Assembly (NCBI GenBank): GCA_012965455.1
Contig: DTSG01000315.1
Coordinates: forward strand, 16,015-29,814
Reading direction: 5' to 3'
Origin: Planctomycetaceae bacterium
GTDB taxonomy: Bacteria > Planctomycetota > Planctomycetia > Pirellulales > Pirellulaceae
Length of the DNA stretch: 13,800 nt
Position 1 is the stretch's first letter. Every line of letters starts with the position of its first letter. The translations under genes were made by a program, and so were the position numbers. Of the stretch, positions 1-7,211 are shown piece after piece. Below the pieces are notes generated by a model. The model worked only from the letters and a program-made list of their open reading frames with translations, was not told the origin of the DNA and searched no databases.

Positions 1-411
1 GATTTGTTGGCCGTCGCAACTAACGCTACTAGAGGCAAAAGAATTCTTCTTATTGTTGTGATCAAAATTTCCCTGATAGAGCTCTTTGTTCCAAAGTAAG
101 TCACCTGTTGATCGTTCAAAGCAGAGTACGTGCTGAGTTTGTTTTACTTCGTCCGCAGTCGTCAGAAAGACACGATCGCCAACGACCGAGGGTGATGAAT
201 GCCCACGACCAAGAATCTCGGCCTGCCAGCGAATGTTTGTCTTGTCGTCCCAAGTGAGTGGAGGTTGTGCACTCGCAGCGGCAATTCCATTATGGTTTGG
301 TCCTCGCCACCAACCCCAATCAGTATCATCGAGTTTTGGAAAACGTTCCGCTGCTGATACTGATACGATAAAGAACATCAACAGGGACAATGCTGCAAGT
401 AATGATTTCAT
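1..411 (-). CDS. Secreted PQQ-type beta-propeller protein, N-terminal part (runs off the window)
   Basis: The frame is open from an ATG at 411 to base 1, giving the first 137 residues; the C-terminus lies outside the window. It starts with a clear Sec signal peptide (MKSLLAALSLLMFFIVSVSAAE). This is followed by DWGWWRGPNHNGIA, the entry motif typical of planctomycete PQQ-binding-like (BamB/quinoprotein-type) beta-propellers. Next come blade-like stretches: a segment ending IRWQAEI, then GHSSPSVVGDRVFLTT, then the alternating pattern VLCFERSTGDLLWNKEL, which is a classic PQQ-repeat strand pair. The product should be periplasmic. Family members include dehydrogenase-like and scaffold proteins, so no reaction can be assigned. 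It lies 75 bases downstream of the DUF1501 gene on the same strand and may be cotranscribed. I see no strong Shine-Dalgarno sequence; the signal peptide decides the start. Confidence 0.85.
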   Translation of the reverse strand, partial: MKSLLAALSLLMFFIVSVSAAERFPKLDDTDWGWWRGPNHNGIAAASAQPPLTWDDKTNIRWQAEILGRGHSSPSVVGDRVFLTTADEVKQTQHVLCFERSTGDLLWNKELYQGNFDHNNKKNSFASSSVSCDGQQI

Positions 412-486
412 GTTGAAAGTTCGCTCAATAGGTGTGCATGGTATGGAAGCCGTTGATTTCGGTTCCGCTGGTTTGTCGTCGCGTAG

Positions 487-1935
487 TTAGGATAATATAG
501 GTTTTACAACTTTGCCATGGACGTCGGTCAATCGAAATTCACGCCCTTGAAATTTATAGGTGAGGCGTTCATGGTCGAGTCCTAGTTGGTTGAGGATCGT
601 AGCTTGCAGGTCGTGAACGTGGACGGGATCTTTTGCTGTGTTGTAACAAAAATCATCCGACTCGCCGTATGTCATGCCGCCCCGAATTCCGCCGCCCGCC
701 ATCCAGAGGCTGAAGCAATAGGGGTGGTGGTCCCGACCGTGTTGTTTTTTGTTGTGCATGTCACCTTGGCAAAAAGGCGTCCGTCCGAATTCTCCTCCCC
801 AAATGACGAGCGTGTCTTCCAGCAGTCCGCGTTGTTTCAGGTCACGTACTAATCCAGCGGCTGGTTGATCAGTATCTTTTGTTTGTACTGAGAGTTGAGT
901 TGGCAGGTTGTTGTGTTGATCCCAGCCCGCATGCATCAATTGTATGAAGCGGACACCTTTTTCGGCCAAACGCCGAGCCAGGAGGCAGTTTTGTGCAAAG
1001 GAACCTCGCCGCATAACATCCGGTCCGTAAAGGTCAAGGATGTGTTGCGGCTCCGTGTTGATATCCGTTAAATCTGGAATAGACGCCTGCATGCGGTATG
1101 CCATTTCGTATTGTGTAATCCGAGTTAAAATCTCGGGGTCTCCTATCTCTTGTTGCCGCAAATTATTCAGCGCGGCGAGGTCATCCAACAACGATTTCCG
1201 TAACTTGCGATCGATACCATTGGGATTCGATAAGTACAATACTGGGTCGCCGTTACCTCGGAATTTGACGCCTTGGTGATGGCTAGGTAAAAACCCAGAT
1301 CCCCAATACCAGTCGTAGAATATTTGACCGCAGCTCAGTTCACGGTCGACGCTAGTCATTGCACAAAACGTGGGAAGTTCATCGTTGGCGCTGCCCAGTC
1401 CATAGGATAACCATGAGCCGAAACTTGGACGACCAGGCATCTCGCTGCCAGTCAGGAAGTAAGTGATTGCCGGTGCGTGGTTAACAGCTTCGGTGTGCAT
1501 TGACCGGACTAGACAAATATCATCAGCAATACTGCCCATGTGGGGAACGAGTTCACTCATCTGTGTGCCGCATTTGCCATAGGGTTGGAACTTCCAAGGG
1601 GTCGACAGCACCTTTTGCTCTTTACCTTGAGTCATCGTAGACAATCGCTTGCCCTGCTGAATCGATTCCGGTAATTGCGTGTCATGGAACTTTGCCATGC
1701 CTGGTTTGTGATCAAACAAGTCGACATGAGAGGGTGCACCATTTTGAAACATGTAGATGACACGTTTTGCTTTAGCGGGAAAGTGAGGTGCTCCCAAATC
1801 GGTCGCTGCTGGTATTGATTCTGATGTTCCCATGAGCGACGACAAGGCAGCGATTCCAAGTCCCGTACCGGTGTTGCCGAAGAATCGGCGGCGGGTTAAC
1901 TGTTGGCTGTATTGAGTGATTGGGTCAGGGGTCAT
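487..1935 (-). CDS. DUF1501 family protein with Tat signal
   Basis: This 482-residue protein has the length and motifs of full DUF1501 proteins, which share the alkaline phosphatase/sulfatase-like fold. The N-terminus carries a twin-arginine signal (T14-RRR-FF, then a hydrophobic stretch to about residue 36), so a folded protein is probably exported by Tat. Family landmarks are AKRVIYMFQNGAPSHVDLFD at about 56-75, HAGWDQHNN at 335-343, WGGEFGRTP at 379-387, GRDHHP at 400-405 and HVHDLQATIL at 439-448. The Asp and His residues in these blocks are the likely metal ligands of the phosphatase-like site. No substrate is established for the family as far as I know. It starts 18 bases after the DUF1549/DUF1553 gene; this pairing is standard in planctomycetes and suggests the two products act together. 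It is intact, with an ATG start. Confidence 0.95.
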   Translation of the reverse strand: MTPDPITQYSQQLTRRRFFGNTGTGLGIAALSSLMGTSESIPAATDLGAPHFPAKAKRVIYMFQNGAPSHVDLFDHKPGMAKFHDTQLPESIQQGKRLSTMTQGKEQKVLSTPWKFQPYGKCGTQMSELVPHMGSIADDICLVRSMHTEAVNHAPAITYFLTGSEMPGRPSFGSWLSYGLGSANDELPTFCAMTSVDRELSCGQIFYDWYWGSGFLPSHHQGVKFRGNGDPVLYLSNPNGIDRKLRKSLLDDLAALNNLRQQEIGDPEILTRITQYEMAYRMQASIPDLTDINTEPQHILDLYGPDVMRRGSFAQNCLLARRLAEKGVRFIQLMHAGWDQHNNLPTQLSVQTKDTDQPAAGLVRDLKQRGLLEDTLVIWGGEFGRTPFCQGDMHNKKQHGRDHHPYCFSLWMAGGGIRGGMTYGESDDFCYNTAKDPVHVHDLQATILNQLGLDHERLTYKFQGREFRLTDVHGKVVKPILS

Positions 1936-1953
1936 GATAGTCGCTAGCCGAGG

Positions 1954-4900
1954 CTATTCTCGAGTAAGGAATTCATCCGTGTTAAAAATCATATTGGCGA
2001 TGTTTGTGTAAGTTGCAAGATCTATCAGATCTTGATTGTCGAAGGGGTCTAGAGTTTGTTCGTAAGGCTTGTCGCCAATTTGAAGCAGTTCTTTACATTT
2101 CTCTGGTGAATCTTGATAGTAAGCGTGAGCTGTAGTGAACATTCGTTGCAAGATGGCTTTCTCTGTCGCAGTTTCTTCACGCAGTAACGCCGCGCGGAAG
2201 AGATATTCCAGGCGACGCTCGTGCTGATCGTGTAGTTGCATTACCCGTTGCGCGAAGACTCTAGCGGCTTCAATATAAGTGATATCATTTAATGTTGTTA
2301 ACGCATGCAGCGGAGTATTCGTCCGCGCTGTGCGGACGTTACAGGTTTGTCGGTTGGCTTCATCGAACATGTTAGGTGGTCCCAGCGAACGACGCCAAAA
2401 CGTATAGAGGCTGCGACGATACAAGGCATCGCCTGAATCTTGTTGATATTTGATTTTTCCAAAACTAAAATCGGCCCAGAGACCCTCGGGTTGGTAGGGC
2501 TTGACCGAAGGGCCTCCAAGTTTGGTCACCAACAATCCGGAAACCGCGAGCACCTGATCTCGAATTGTATGCGACGGTAGCCGGAATCTAGGGGAATGGG
2601 AAAGCAATCGATTGTAGGGATCTAGCTGTTGTGCTGTGACGGACGTGTGAGAAGATTGGCGGTATGTGGCGCTCATTACCATCGTCTTGAGTAAGCGTTT
2701 CACGTTCCAGTTGTGTTCTTGGAAATCGGCGGCTAGCCAATCTAGCAGTAGTGGATGGCTCGGTAATTCACCTTGAGTCCCAAAATCCTCGGTTGTTTTG
2801 ACGATGCCGCTGCCGAAGATCTGTTGCCAAAACCGGTTGACCGTGACGCGTGCGGTGAGCGGGTTACGAGTCGATGTGATCCACCGAGCCAAGGCGAGTC
2901 GATTTCGCGGGGCGTCTTTCGCAAGTAGACCCAGACTGGCTGGGGTACCGACTTGCAGTAGTTCGTCATTTAAGGGTGAATCATATTGCCCCACCGTTAG
3001 TATCTTAGTTTCGCGAACCTCGCCACGGTCACGCATCACCATAGTTTGTGAGAAACTAGCCCGCATCCGCTGTTGCTCGGTTTCTAATAGTACTCGTTGT
3101 TTGCGAGCGTTAACGTAAGCGTCCGTGTGTTCTCGGTGATATTGTGCAACCAGTTCCGTTTCAGCAGCATTCCAGTTGCCGGCGGGCTTAGCAAGAACGG
3201 ACGCGATTTGTGATGGTGGAGCATCGTTTGTTTTTAGGGTTGGTTTAGCATCAGTCGTGGTGGCGAGCCTAAAATATCCCAATGTATGTTTTGCATGTTT
3301 GGATTGATGACGCAGGGTAACGGTTAGTTGTTCGCCTTGTGCCAGTGTCAGTGGTTCCGCTAGATAAAAAATTGCCTGCCGATCGATGGATGTCTTCAGG
3401 TCACCGTCCCAGATGGCCCAGCCAGATTCGGCACTAGGGCTGAGCGTGTGTTTGACATCAAATGAGCTTTGCGTGAAATCAGCAACGGCGTCTTGTATCT
3501 TCAGGGGCCGTGGTTTTTTATCAGGGTGAGTCACCGTTAGCTCAAAACTGGTTAGCACGAAGTTGGATGCTCGTCCTGGGCCATTGAATTCGAGTCGTTC
3601 ATGTGTGGTGGGTTGCAGTCGAATCGCCTTGATGTTTTTCTGCGGTTGGTCAATCACGATGGTGTAATCGTCTTTGTCAGGAAGCTTGCCGGTAATAAGC
3701 ACTCCGCCGCCTGAATCAATACTGGTGGTTGCACCTGCAGAACTGGTTGCCTTAAGGGGAATCAGAGTGTTCCAACCCAGGAAGCGCTCATGGTGTTTAT
3801 GTTCTGCTTGCAACGCCTGGATCCACTCGGTGCGAGCTTGCTCTTCTTTTTCAGCAGGCAGTCGCGCGCTGCCTGTAGCGTTTGCCAATTCTCGTTTGAT
3901 GGAATCAAATCGTTGCCGTTGTGTGGCTGTGGGAACTTTTAGTACAGGGTTGGCATCGCCCCCAGCATCCACTCGTCCCGTTTCGTCGATATTATTAAAG
4001 AACGCATACATCTCGTAATATTCACGTTGCGTAAGTGGATCGTATTTGTGGTCATGACAGCGAGCGCAACCGACGGTAAGTCCCAGCCAAACGGTTCCTG
4101 TCGTCTCAGTACGGTCAAAAACATATTCCACGCGGCTCTCTTCGGCGATCCGGCCACCTTCCCCGTTGAGGGGGTGGTTACGATTAAATCCAGTTGCGAT
4201 TCGTTGGTCTAGCGTTGGTGACTCCAGTAGGTCTCCCGCTAGTTGTTCAATGGTAAATTGGTTAAACGGCATGTTGTCATTGAACGCATTAATGACCCAT
4301 GTTCGCCAGAAATGACTCGTTCTTGTACGGTCGCCTTGATAGCCATTGGTGTCAGAATACCGAGCGGCAACTAACCAATTCCACGCCAAGTGTTCGCCAT
4401 ACTCCGGTTGCGCCAATAAATTGTCGACGATTTGTTCGTAATGTTCGGCTGTAGGATTCGCTAGGAAAGCTTGAGCTTGTATCGGCGTTGGGGGGAGGCC
4501 GGTTAAATCGAGCGTTAGTCGTCGTAATAGAGTTGCCGCAGGAGCAGGGGTTGAGGGTTGAAGTTGAGCCGACTGCAGCTTGGCTACTATGAAGTGGTCA
4601 AGCGGGTTGCGTGCCCATTTGGCAACGCGTTTTTTGAGCTGGGGGACTGCGGGCTTAACGAGAGGCTGTAGTGACCAGTGGCCGGAATAGTTTGCGCCTT
4701 GTCGGATCCACTGTGTGAGCAAGTTAATTTGCGCAGAGCTTAAGTTGCGATTGGAATCCGGAGGCGGCATTTGTACATCGGAATCCGTGGTAGTAATTCG
4801 ATGAATCAGTTCGCTAGCGGCGGGACGGTGTTGAATGATCAGCGGGGGATCACGCTGTTCGGCGAGCCCAGCTTGCGTGTCGAGACGTAGATCGGCTTGG

Positions 4901-5100
4901 CGTGTTTTGGCATCGGGACCGTGGCATTGATAGCAGTGGTTGGCGAGGATGGGACGAATGTCGCGATTGAAATCGATCGACGTATTATCGTTGTTTGCCA
5001 ACAATGTTGCCGCGCCCGTTATGAACGTCGCGGCTGCAATTACGAGCAGTGCCGAGAATTTTCGAGGCTGATAATAGGTAGGCATGGGAGGTGCGTTCAC
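1954..5100 (-). CDS. Planctomycete cytochrome C / DUF1549 / DUF1553 secreted protein
   Basis: This 1048-residue protein has an N-terminal signal segment (hydrophobic from about 16 to 35). A planctomycete cytochrome domain (PSCyt1-type) follows, with haem motif C56-YQ-C59-H60 and a QMPPP segment at 110-114 whose Met could be the axial ligand. DUF1549 spans roughly 165-370 and contains a second CxxCH, C345-AR-C348-H349. A beta-rich middle region lies at about 430-640, and DUF1553 at about 770-1010 (landmarks NPLTARVTVNRFWQQIFG and LPSHPLLLDWLA). The product is probably a periplasmic or surface c-type cytochrome; electron partner and substrate are unknown. The first codon given is GTG at 5100. 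An in-frame ATG at 5085 (MPTYYQ) gives an equally good signal peptide, and neither has a clear Shine-Dalgarno. The gene heads the DUF1501 gene (18-base gap) and is probably transcribed from the candidate promoter at 5173-5201. Confidence 0.95.
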   Translation of the reverse strand: MNAPPMPTYYQPRKFSALLVIAAATFITGAATLLANNDNTSIDFNRDIRPILANHCYQCHGPDAKTRQADLRLDTQAGLAEQRDPPLIIQHRPAASELIHRITTTDSDVQMPPPDSNRNLSSAQINLLTQWIRQGANYSGHWSLQPLVKPAVPQLKKRVAKWARNPLDHFIVAKLQSAQLQPSTPAPAATLLRRLTLDLTGLPPTPIQAQAFLANPTAEHYEQIVDNLLAQPEYGEHLAWNWLVAARYSDTNGYQGDRTRTSHFWRTWVINAFNDNMPFNQFTIEQLAGDLLESPTLDQRIATGFNRNHPLNGEGGRIAEESRVEYVFDRTETTGTVWLGLTVGCARCHDHKYDPLTQREYYEMYAFFNNIDETGRVDAGGDANPVLKVPTATQRQRFDSIKRELANATGSARLPAEKEEQARTEWIQALQAEHKHHERFLGWNTLIPLKATSSAGATTSIDSGGGVLITGKLPDKDDYTIVIDQPQKNIKAIRLQPTTHERLEFNGPGRASNFVLTSFELTVTHPDKKPRPLKIQDAVADFTQSSFDVKHTLSPSAESGWAIWDGDLKTSIDRQAIFYLAEPLTLAQGEQLTVTLRHQSKHAKHTLGYFRLATTTDAKPTLKTNDAPPSQIASVLAKPAGNWNAAETELVAQYHREHTDAYVNARKQRVLLETEQQRMRASFSQTMVMRDRGEVRETKILTVGQYDSPLNDELLQVGTPASLGLLAKDAPRNRLALARWITSTRNPLTARVTVNRFWQQIFGSGIVKTTEDFGTQGELPSHPLLLDWLAADFQEHNWNVKRLLKTMVMSATYRQSSHTSVTAQQLDPYNRLLSHSPRFRLPSHTIRDQVLAVSGLLVTKLGGPSVKPYQPEGLWADFSFGKIKYQQDSGDALYRRSLYTFWRRSLGPPNMFDEANRQTCNVRTARTNTPLHALTTLNDITYIEAARVFAQRVMQLHDQHERRLEYLFRAALLREETATEKAILQRMFTTAHAYYQDSPEKCKELLQIGDKPYEQTLDPFDNQDLIDLATYTNIANMIFNTDEFLTRE

Positions 5101-5172
5101 TTAACTGTTGTTGCACGAAGAAAGGAAGCGGTTCGTCGAATTACTGATTTACTCCAATAACGGCTACGATCT

Positions 5173-5201
5173 ATTTTACACGATTAAATCAATGATTCCA
5201 A
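5173..5201 (-). promoter_or_regulatory. Candidate sigma70-type promoter for the cytochrome/DUF1501 genes
   Basis: On the minus strand TTGGAA (5201-5196) is separated by 17 bases from TAAAAT (5178-5173). These match the sigma70 consensus at 4 of 6 and 5 of 6 positions. The -35 box lies inside the last codons of the permease gene, and the predicted transcript would begin about 65 bases before the GTG at 5100. This would let the cytochrome and DUF1501 genes be expressed separately from the transporter. Matches of this quality also occur by chance. Confidence 0.35.
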
Positions 5202-6350
5202 CGATGGCAATGCAGCAATTAATGTGGCTGTCACCACGACGGTTAACAATACCGAACCAGCCAACAATAGCAACAACTCAGTGCCGAGTAACTTGAATAC
5301 CAGTAAACGTGAACAGCCAAGCAATCTCATCGTCTCCAGATCGTGTTTCCGGACAATGAGAGATTGAAAAACAATCACAGCAATCAGCAATAATGTGACG
5401 GCTCCAAGCAGCAGAAAAATCCTTTGCAAAATTGTGTTCATTTGAAAGACGTACCGCATAATCGTGTTGATTTCCACGTCGGGACGCAATACTTGCAGGG
5501 ACTTGTGGTTAATGTACTTTCCCTCCAATACAACTTGATCCCGAAGTGTGTTAGGCCATATTAGGACTGCTGTTATCGGATAGAGATTGCGATTGCCGTG
5601 AAAATGAATTTTATGTCGATTGGTCTCGTCTATTGTTTGGATGGACTTGTTAGGTCGGTGTCCATCGGTCGCATCGGCTAGCACGGAACTATTTGCCGCG
5701 GCAGTTCCTTGATCTGACATGTCATGACCGTGGCCATATCCATCGAGGATCCAGGCCGTATCGAGTGACACAAAGACTGCTCGATCGTCGGGCGTGCCGG
5801 ATGGCTGCAGTCGACCGACGACTATCAAACTAAGTGGTGGGGGTGCACTGAGATCAAAAGGATTGGAGATGTCAGTATGTATGACATCATTGCTAACGTT
5901 GACGAGTGCGCCCACAACGCATTCACCCGCTTGAGCGAACAGTTGTCCGGACTGGAGGTTGAGATCGCGAACAGTGAAGTAGTCTCTTGTTGTTCCAATG
6001 ACGGGGGTTGCTTGATCATTGGCAGTGTGAAGTAGGTGAACTGGGATACAGCGCAGCGACTTATTTGCTGTGATATGTGTCACGTCTTGCCACTGGAGCG
6101 GCGGCAGAGATTCTCCGAGAAAATACTGAACCTTGAGGACCGTGTCGAAGCGACTTCCTTGAGGCGATAGCATGACGGGAGGGTTGCCGCTGCGCGTGTA
6201 CAGCGTCCGTAAGTATTGACTTACAATGTTTGACGTGACGATGGGTAGACTGACCGCCAATGAAATTGCGATGAGGATAGCCGCTGACTGTTTGCGGTGA
6301 GAGGCTAGATAGGCCCCAGCGAGTCGTATGATGGCGATGGACGGAATCAT
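5184..6350 (-). CDS. FtsX/MacB-type ABC transporter permease, three-helix form
   Basis: This 388-residue membrane protein pairs with the ATPase that overlaps it by 4 bases (ATGA), so the two are translationally coupled. Helix 1 is at about 22-42. A large extracytoplasmic region (about 45-300) follows, as in MacB/LolC/E periplasmic core domains. Helix 2 is at about 310-333. The cytoplasmic coupling loop has the FtsX signature HDLETMRLLGCSRLLVFKLL at 336-355, and helix 3 is at about 356-382. The protein then ends at LPSLESLI. FtsX-family permeases normally have a fourth helix and a cytoplasmic tail, and both are missing. The DNA after the stop does not encode them in another frame, so a simple frameshift is unlikely. 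The outer domain holds a variable His-rich stretch (about 206-251: GHGHDM, HKIHFHGN). Such proteins work mechanically on periplasmic clients or export lipids or peptides; the substrate is unknown. Confidence 0.85.
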   Translation of the reverse strand: MIPSIAIIRLAGAYLASHRKQSAAILIAISLAVSLPIVTSNIVSQYLRTLYTRSGNPPVMLSPQGSRFDTVLKVQYFLGESLPPLQWQDVTHITANKSLRCIPVHLLHTANDQATPVIGTTRDYFTVRDLNLQSGQLFAQAGECVVGALVNVSNDVIHTDISNPFDLSAPPPLSLIVVGRLQPSGTPDDRAVFVSLDTAWILDGYGHGHDMSDQGTAAANSSVLADATDGHRPNKSIQTIDETNRHKIHFHGNRNLYPITAVLIWPNTLRDQVVLEGKYINHKSLQVLRPDVEINTIMRYVFQMNTILQRIFLLLGAVTLLLIAVIVFQSLIVRKHDLETMRLLGCSRLLVFKLLGTELLLLLAGSVLLTVVVTATLIAALPSLESLI

Positions 6351-7030
6351 GATGCCGCCGTTTCCATTAAAGAATCCAAGTCTACAACCTGCTCAAATCG
6401 ATTAATTGAATCAGCATCGTGGGTGACGGCGAGCACTGTGGCATCGTTGGAGCGTGCTTCAGAGTTTATGAGATCCCAAATGATATCGCTGTTTTTGCGA
6501 TCCAGATTGGCGGTAGGTTCGTCGGCAAAAATAACCGCAGGGTTATGGATTAACGCTCGGCAAACAGCGACCCGTTGCATTTCACCGCGGGATAGTTTGA
6601 TAACAGGGCGATCCAACAGATGCGCGATGCCCACTCGGTTAGCCAGTTCGTCAAGTCGAGCGATTGCCGGGCCGCGGTCACGCTTACTTCCTAGAGTTAC
6701 GCCCAACAGGATGTTGTCACGCAGGCTCAAGTATTCAACCAGTCGGAAGTCCTGAAAGATAAACCCACACTCTCGATTTCGGAAATCCCGCATCGCCGTG
6801 TTAGACAGTTCCGACAGTCGCTGACCTTTGATTGTGATCTCGCCAGCTTGAGTTCTTTCAATTCCCGACAACAGGCGCAGCCATGTGGTTTTACCGCAGC
6901 CACTTGGCCCAGTAATGACACAGTGCGCCCCAACAGCAACTTCTAATTTCGGGAAGGCAAGCCTGAACTCCGAGCCTGGATACCGAAAAACCAGATTCTC
7001 GGCGGTGATTATCGGTTTGGTGTTTTGCAT
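6347..7030 (-). CDS. ABC transporter ATP-binding protein (LolD/MacB class)
   Basis: With the ATG at 7030 the protein has 227 residues, the usual size for LolD/FtsE/MacB-type ATPases. It shows Walker A GPSGCGKTT (41-49), the Q-loop at Q93 (IFQDFRLVEYLS), signature LSRGEMQ (146-152), Walker B AVIFADE with D170-E171, the D-loop ANLD (174-177) and the H-loop at H204 (VTHDAD). The signature departs from LSGGE by an Arg at the third position; otherwise all catalytic residues are present. A longer reading from a TTG at 7117 adds 29 residues with no family similarity, and it would lie upstream of the best promoter candidate, so I prefer 7030. The protein should energise the permease encoded next (4-base overlap). 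It is divergent from the metallo-beta-lactamase-like gene. Confidence 0.93.
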   Translation of the reverse strand: MQNTKPIITAENLVFRYPGSEFRLAFPKLEVAVGAHCVITGPSGCGKTTWLRLLSGIERTQAGEITIKGQRLSELSNTAMRDFRNRECGFIFQDFRLVEYLSLRDNILLGVTLGSKRDRGPAIARLDELANRVGIAHLLDRPVIKLSRGEMQRVAVCRALIHNPAVIFADEPTANLDRKNSDIIWDLINSEARSNDATVLAVTHDADSINRFEQVVDLDSLMETAAS

Positions 7031-7087
7031 GGCTGAGAGTTTAGGGCACTGTGAGGCTAGCAGATTGGCACGTTGCGTATGACCTTG

Positions 7088-7117
7088 ATTGTAATGGCTA
7101 CCCTGTGTGAAGACCAA
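7088..7117 (-). promoter_or_regulatory. Candidate promoter for the ABC transporter genes
   Basis: On the minus strand TACAAT (7093-7088, 5 of 6 to the -10 consensus) lies 18 bases after TTGGTC (7117-7112, a weak -35). The transcript would start about 50 bases before the ATG at 7030. The -35 box is one arm of the near-perfect dyad at 7112-7122, so a repressor bound there would block it. This is based on consensus matching only. Confidence 0.3.
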
Positions 7118-7122
7118 TGGTC
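7112..7122. promoter_or_regulatory. Short palindrome in the divergent control region (possible operator)
   Basis: GACCA-A-TGGTC is an 11-base perfect dyad with a single central base. It lies between the two divergent transcription units and overlaps the -35 candidate of the transporter promoter. A second, wider inverted pair flanks it (TGTGAA at 7106-7111 and TTCACA at 7136-7141), and its right arm doubles as the -35 candidate of the plus-strand promoter. Regulation of both arms by one factor is possible, but no regulator gene is visible in the window and short dyads are common by chance. Confidence 0.25.
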
Positions 7123-7135
7123 AGCAATCTGCGTT

Positions 7136-7165
7136 TTCACATGCTCTGTCGTATTTTGCTAATAT
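7136..7165 (+). promoter_or_regulatory. Candidate promoter for the metallo-beta-lactamase-like gene
   Basis: TTCACA (7136-7141, 5 of 6 to the -35 consensus) is separated by 18 bases from TAATAT (7160-7165, 4 of 6). A TGC immediately before the -10 box makes it an extended -10 element. The predicted start is near 7172, leaving a leader of about 40 bases before the ATG at 7212. A weak GGAA (7202-7205) is the only ribosome-binding candidate. Confidence 0.35.
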
Positions 7166-7211
7166 AGAAAGACAGAAATAGAATGAACCAAACGTGTAAA
7201 CGGAAAAACCG

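Noticed and set aside
233..490. Plus-strand open frame of 85 codons near the left edge
   Set aside because: It is antisense to the signal peptide and first blades of the beta-propeller gene and has no domain of its own.
3674..4018. Plus-strand open frame of 114 codons inside the cytochrome/DUF1549/DUF1553 gene
   Set aside because: It is antisense to a well-supported family protein and reads as random low-information sequence.
7031..7117. 29-residue N-terminal extension of the ATPase from a TTG at 7117
   Set aside because: The extra residues have no resemblance to the family, which normally begins a few residues before the first strand, as with the ATG at 7030. The extension also overlaps the best promoter candidate.
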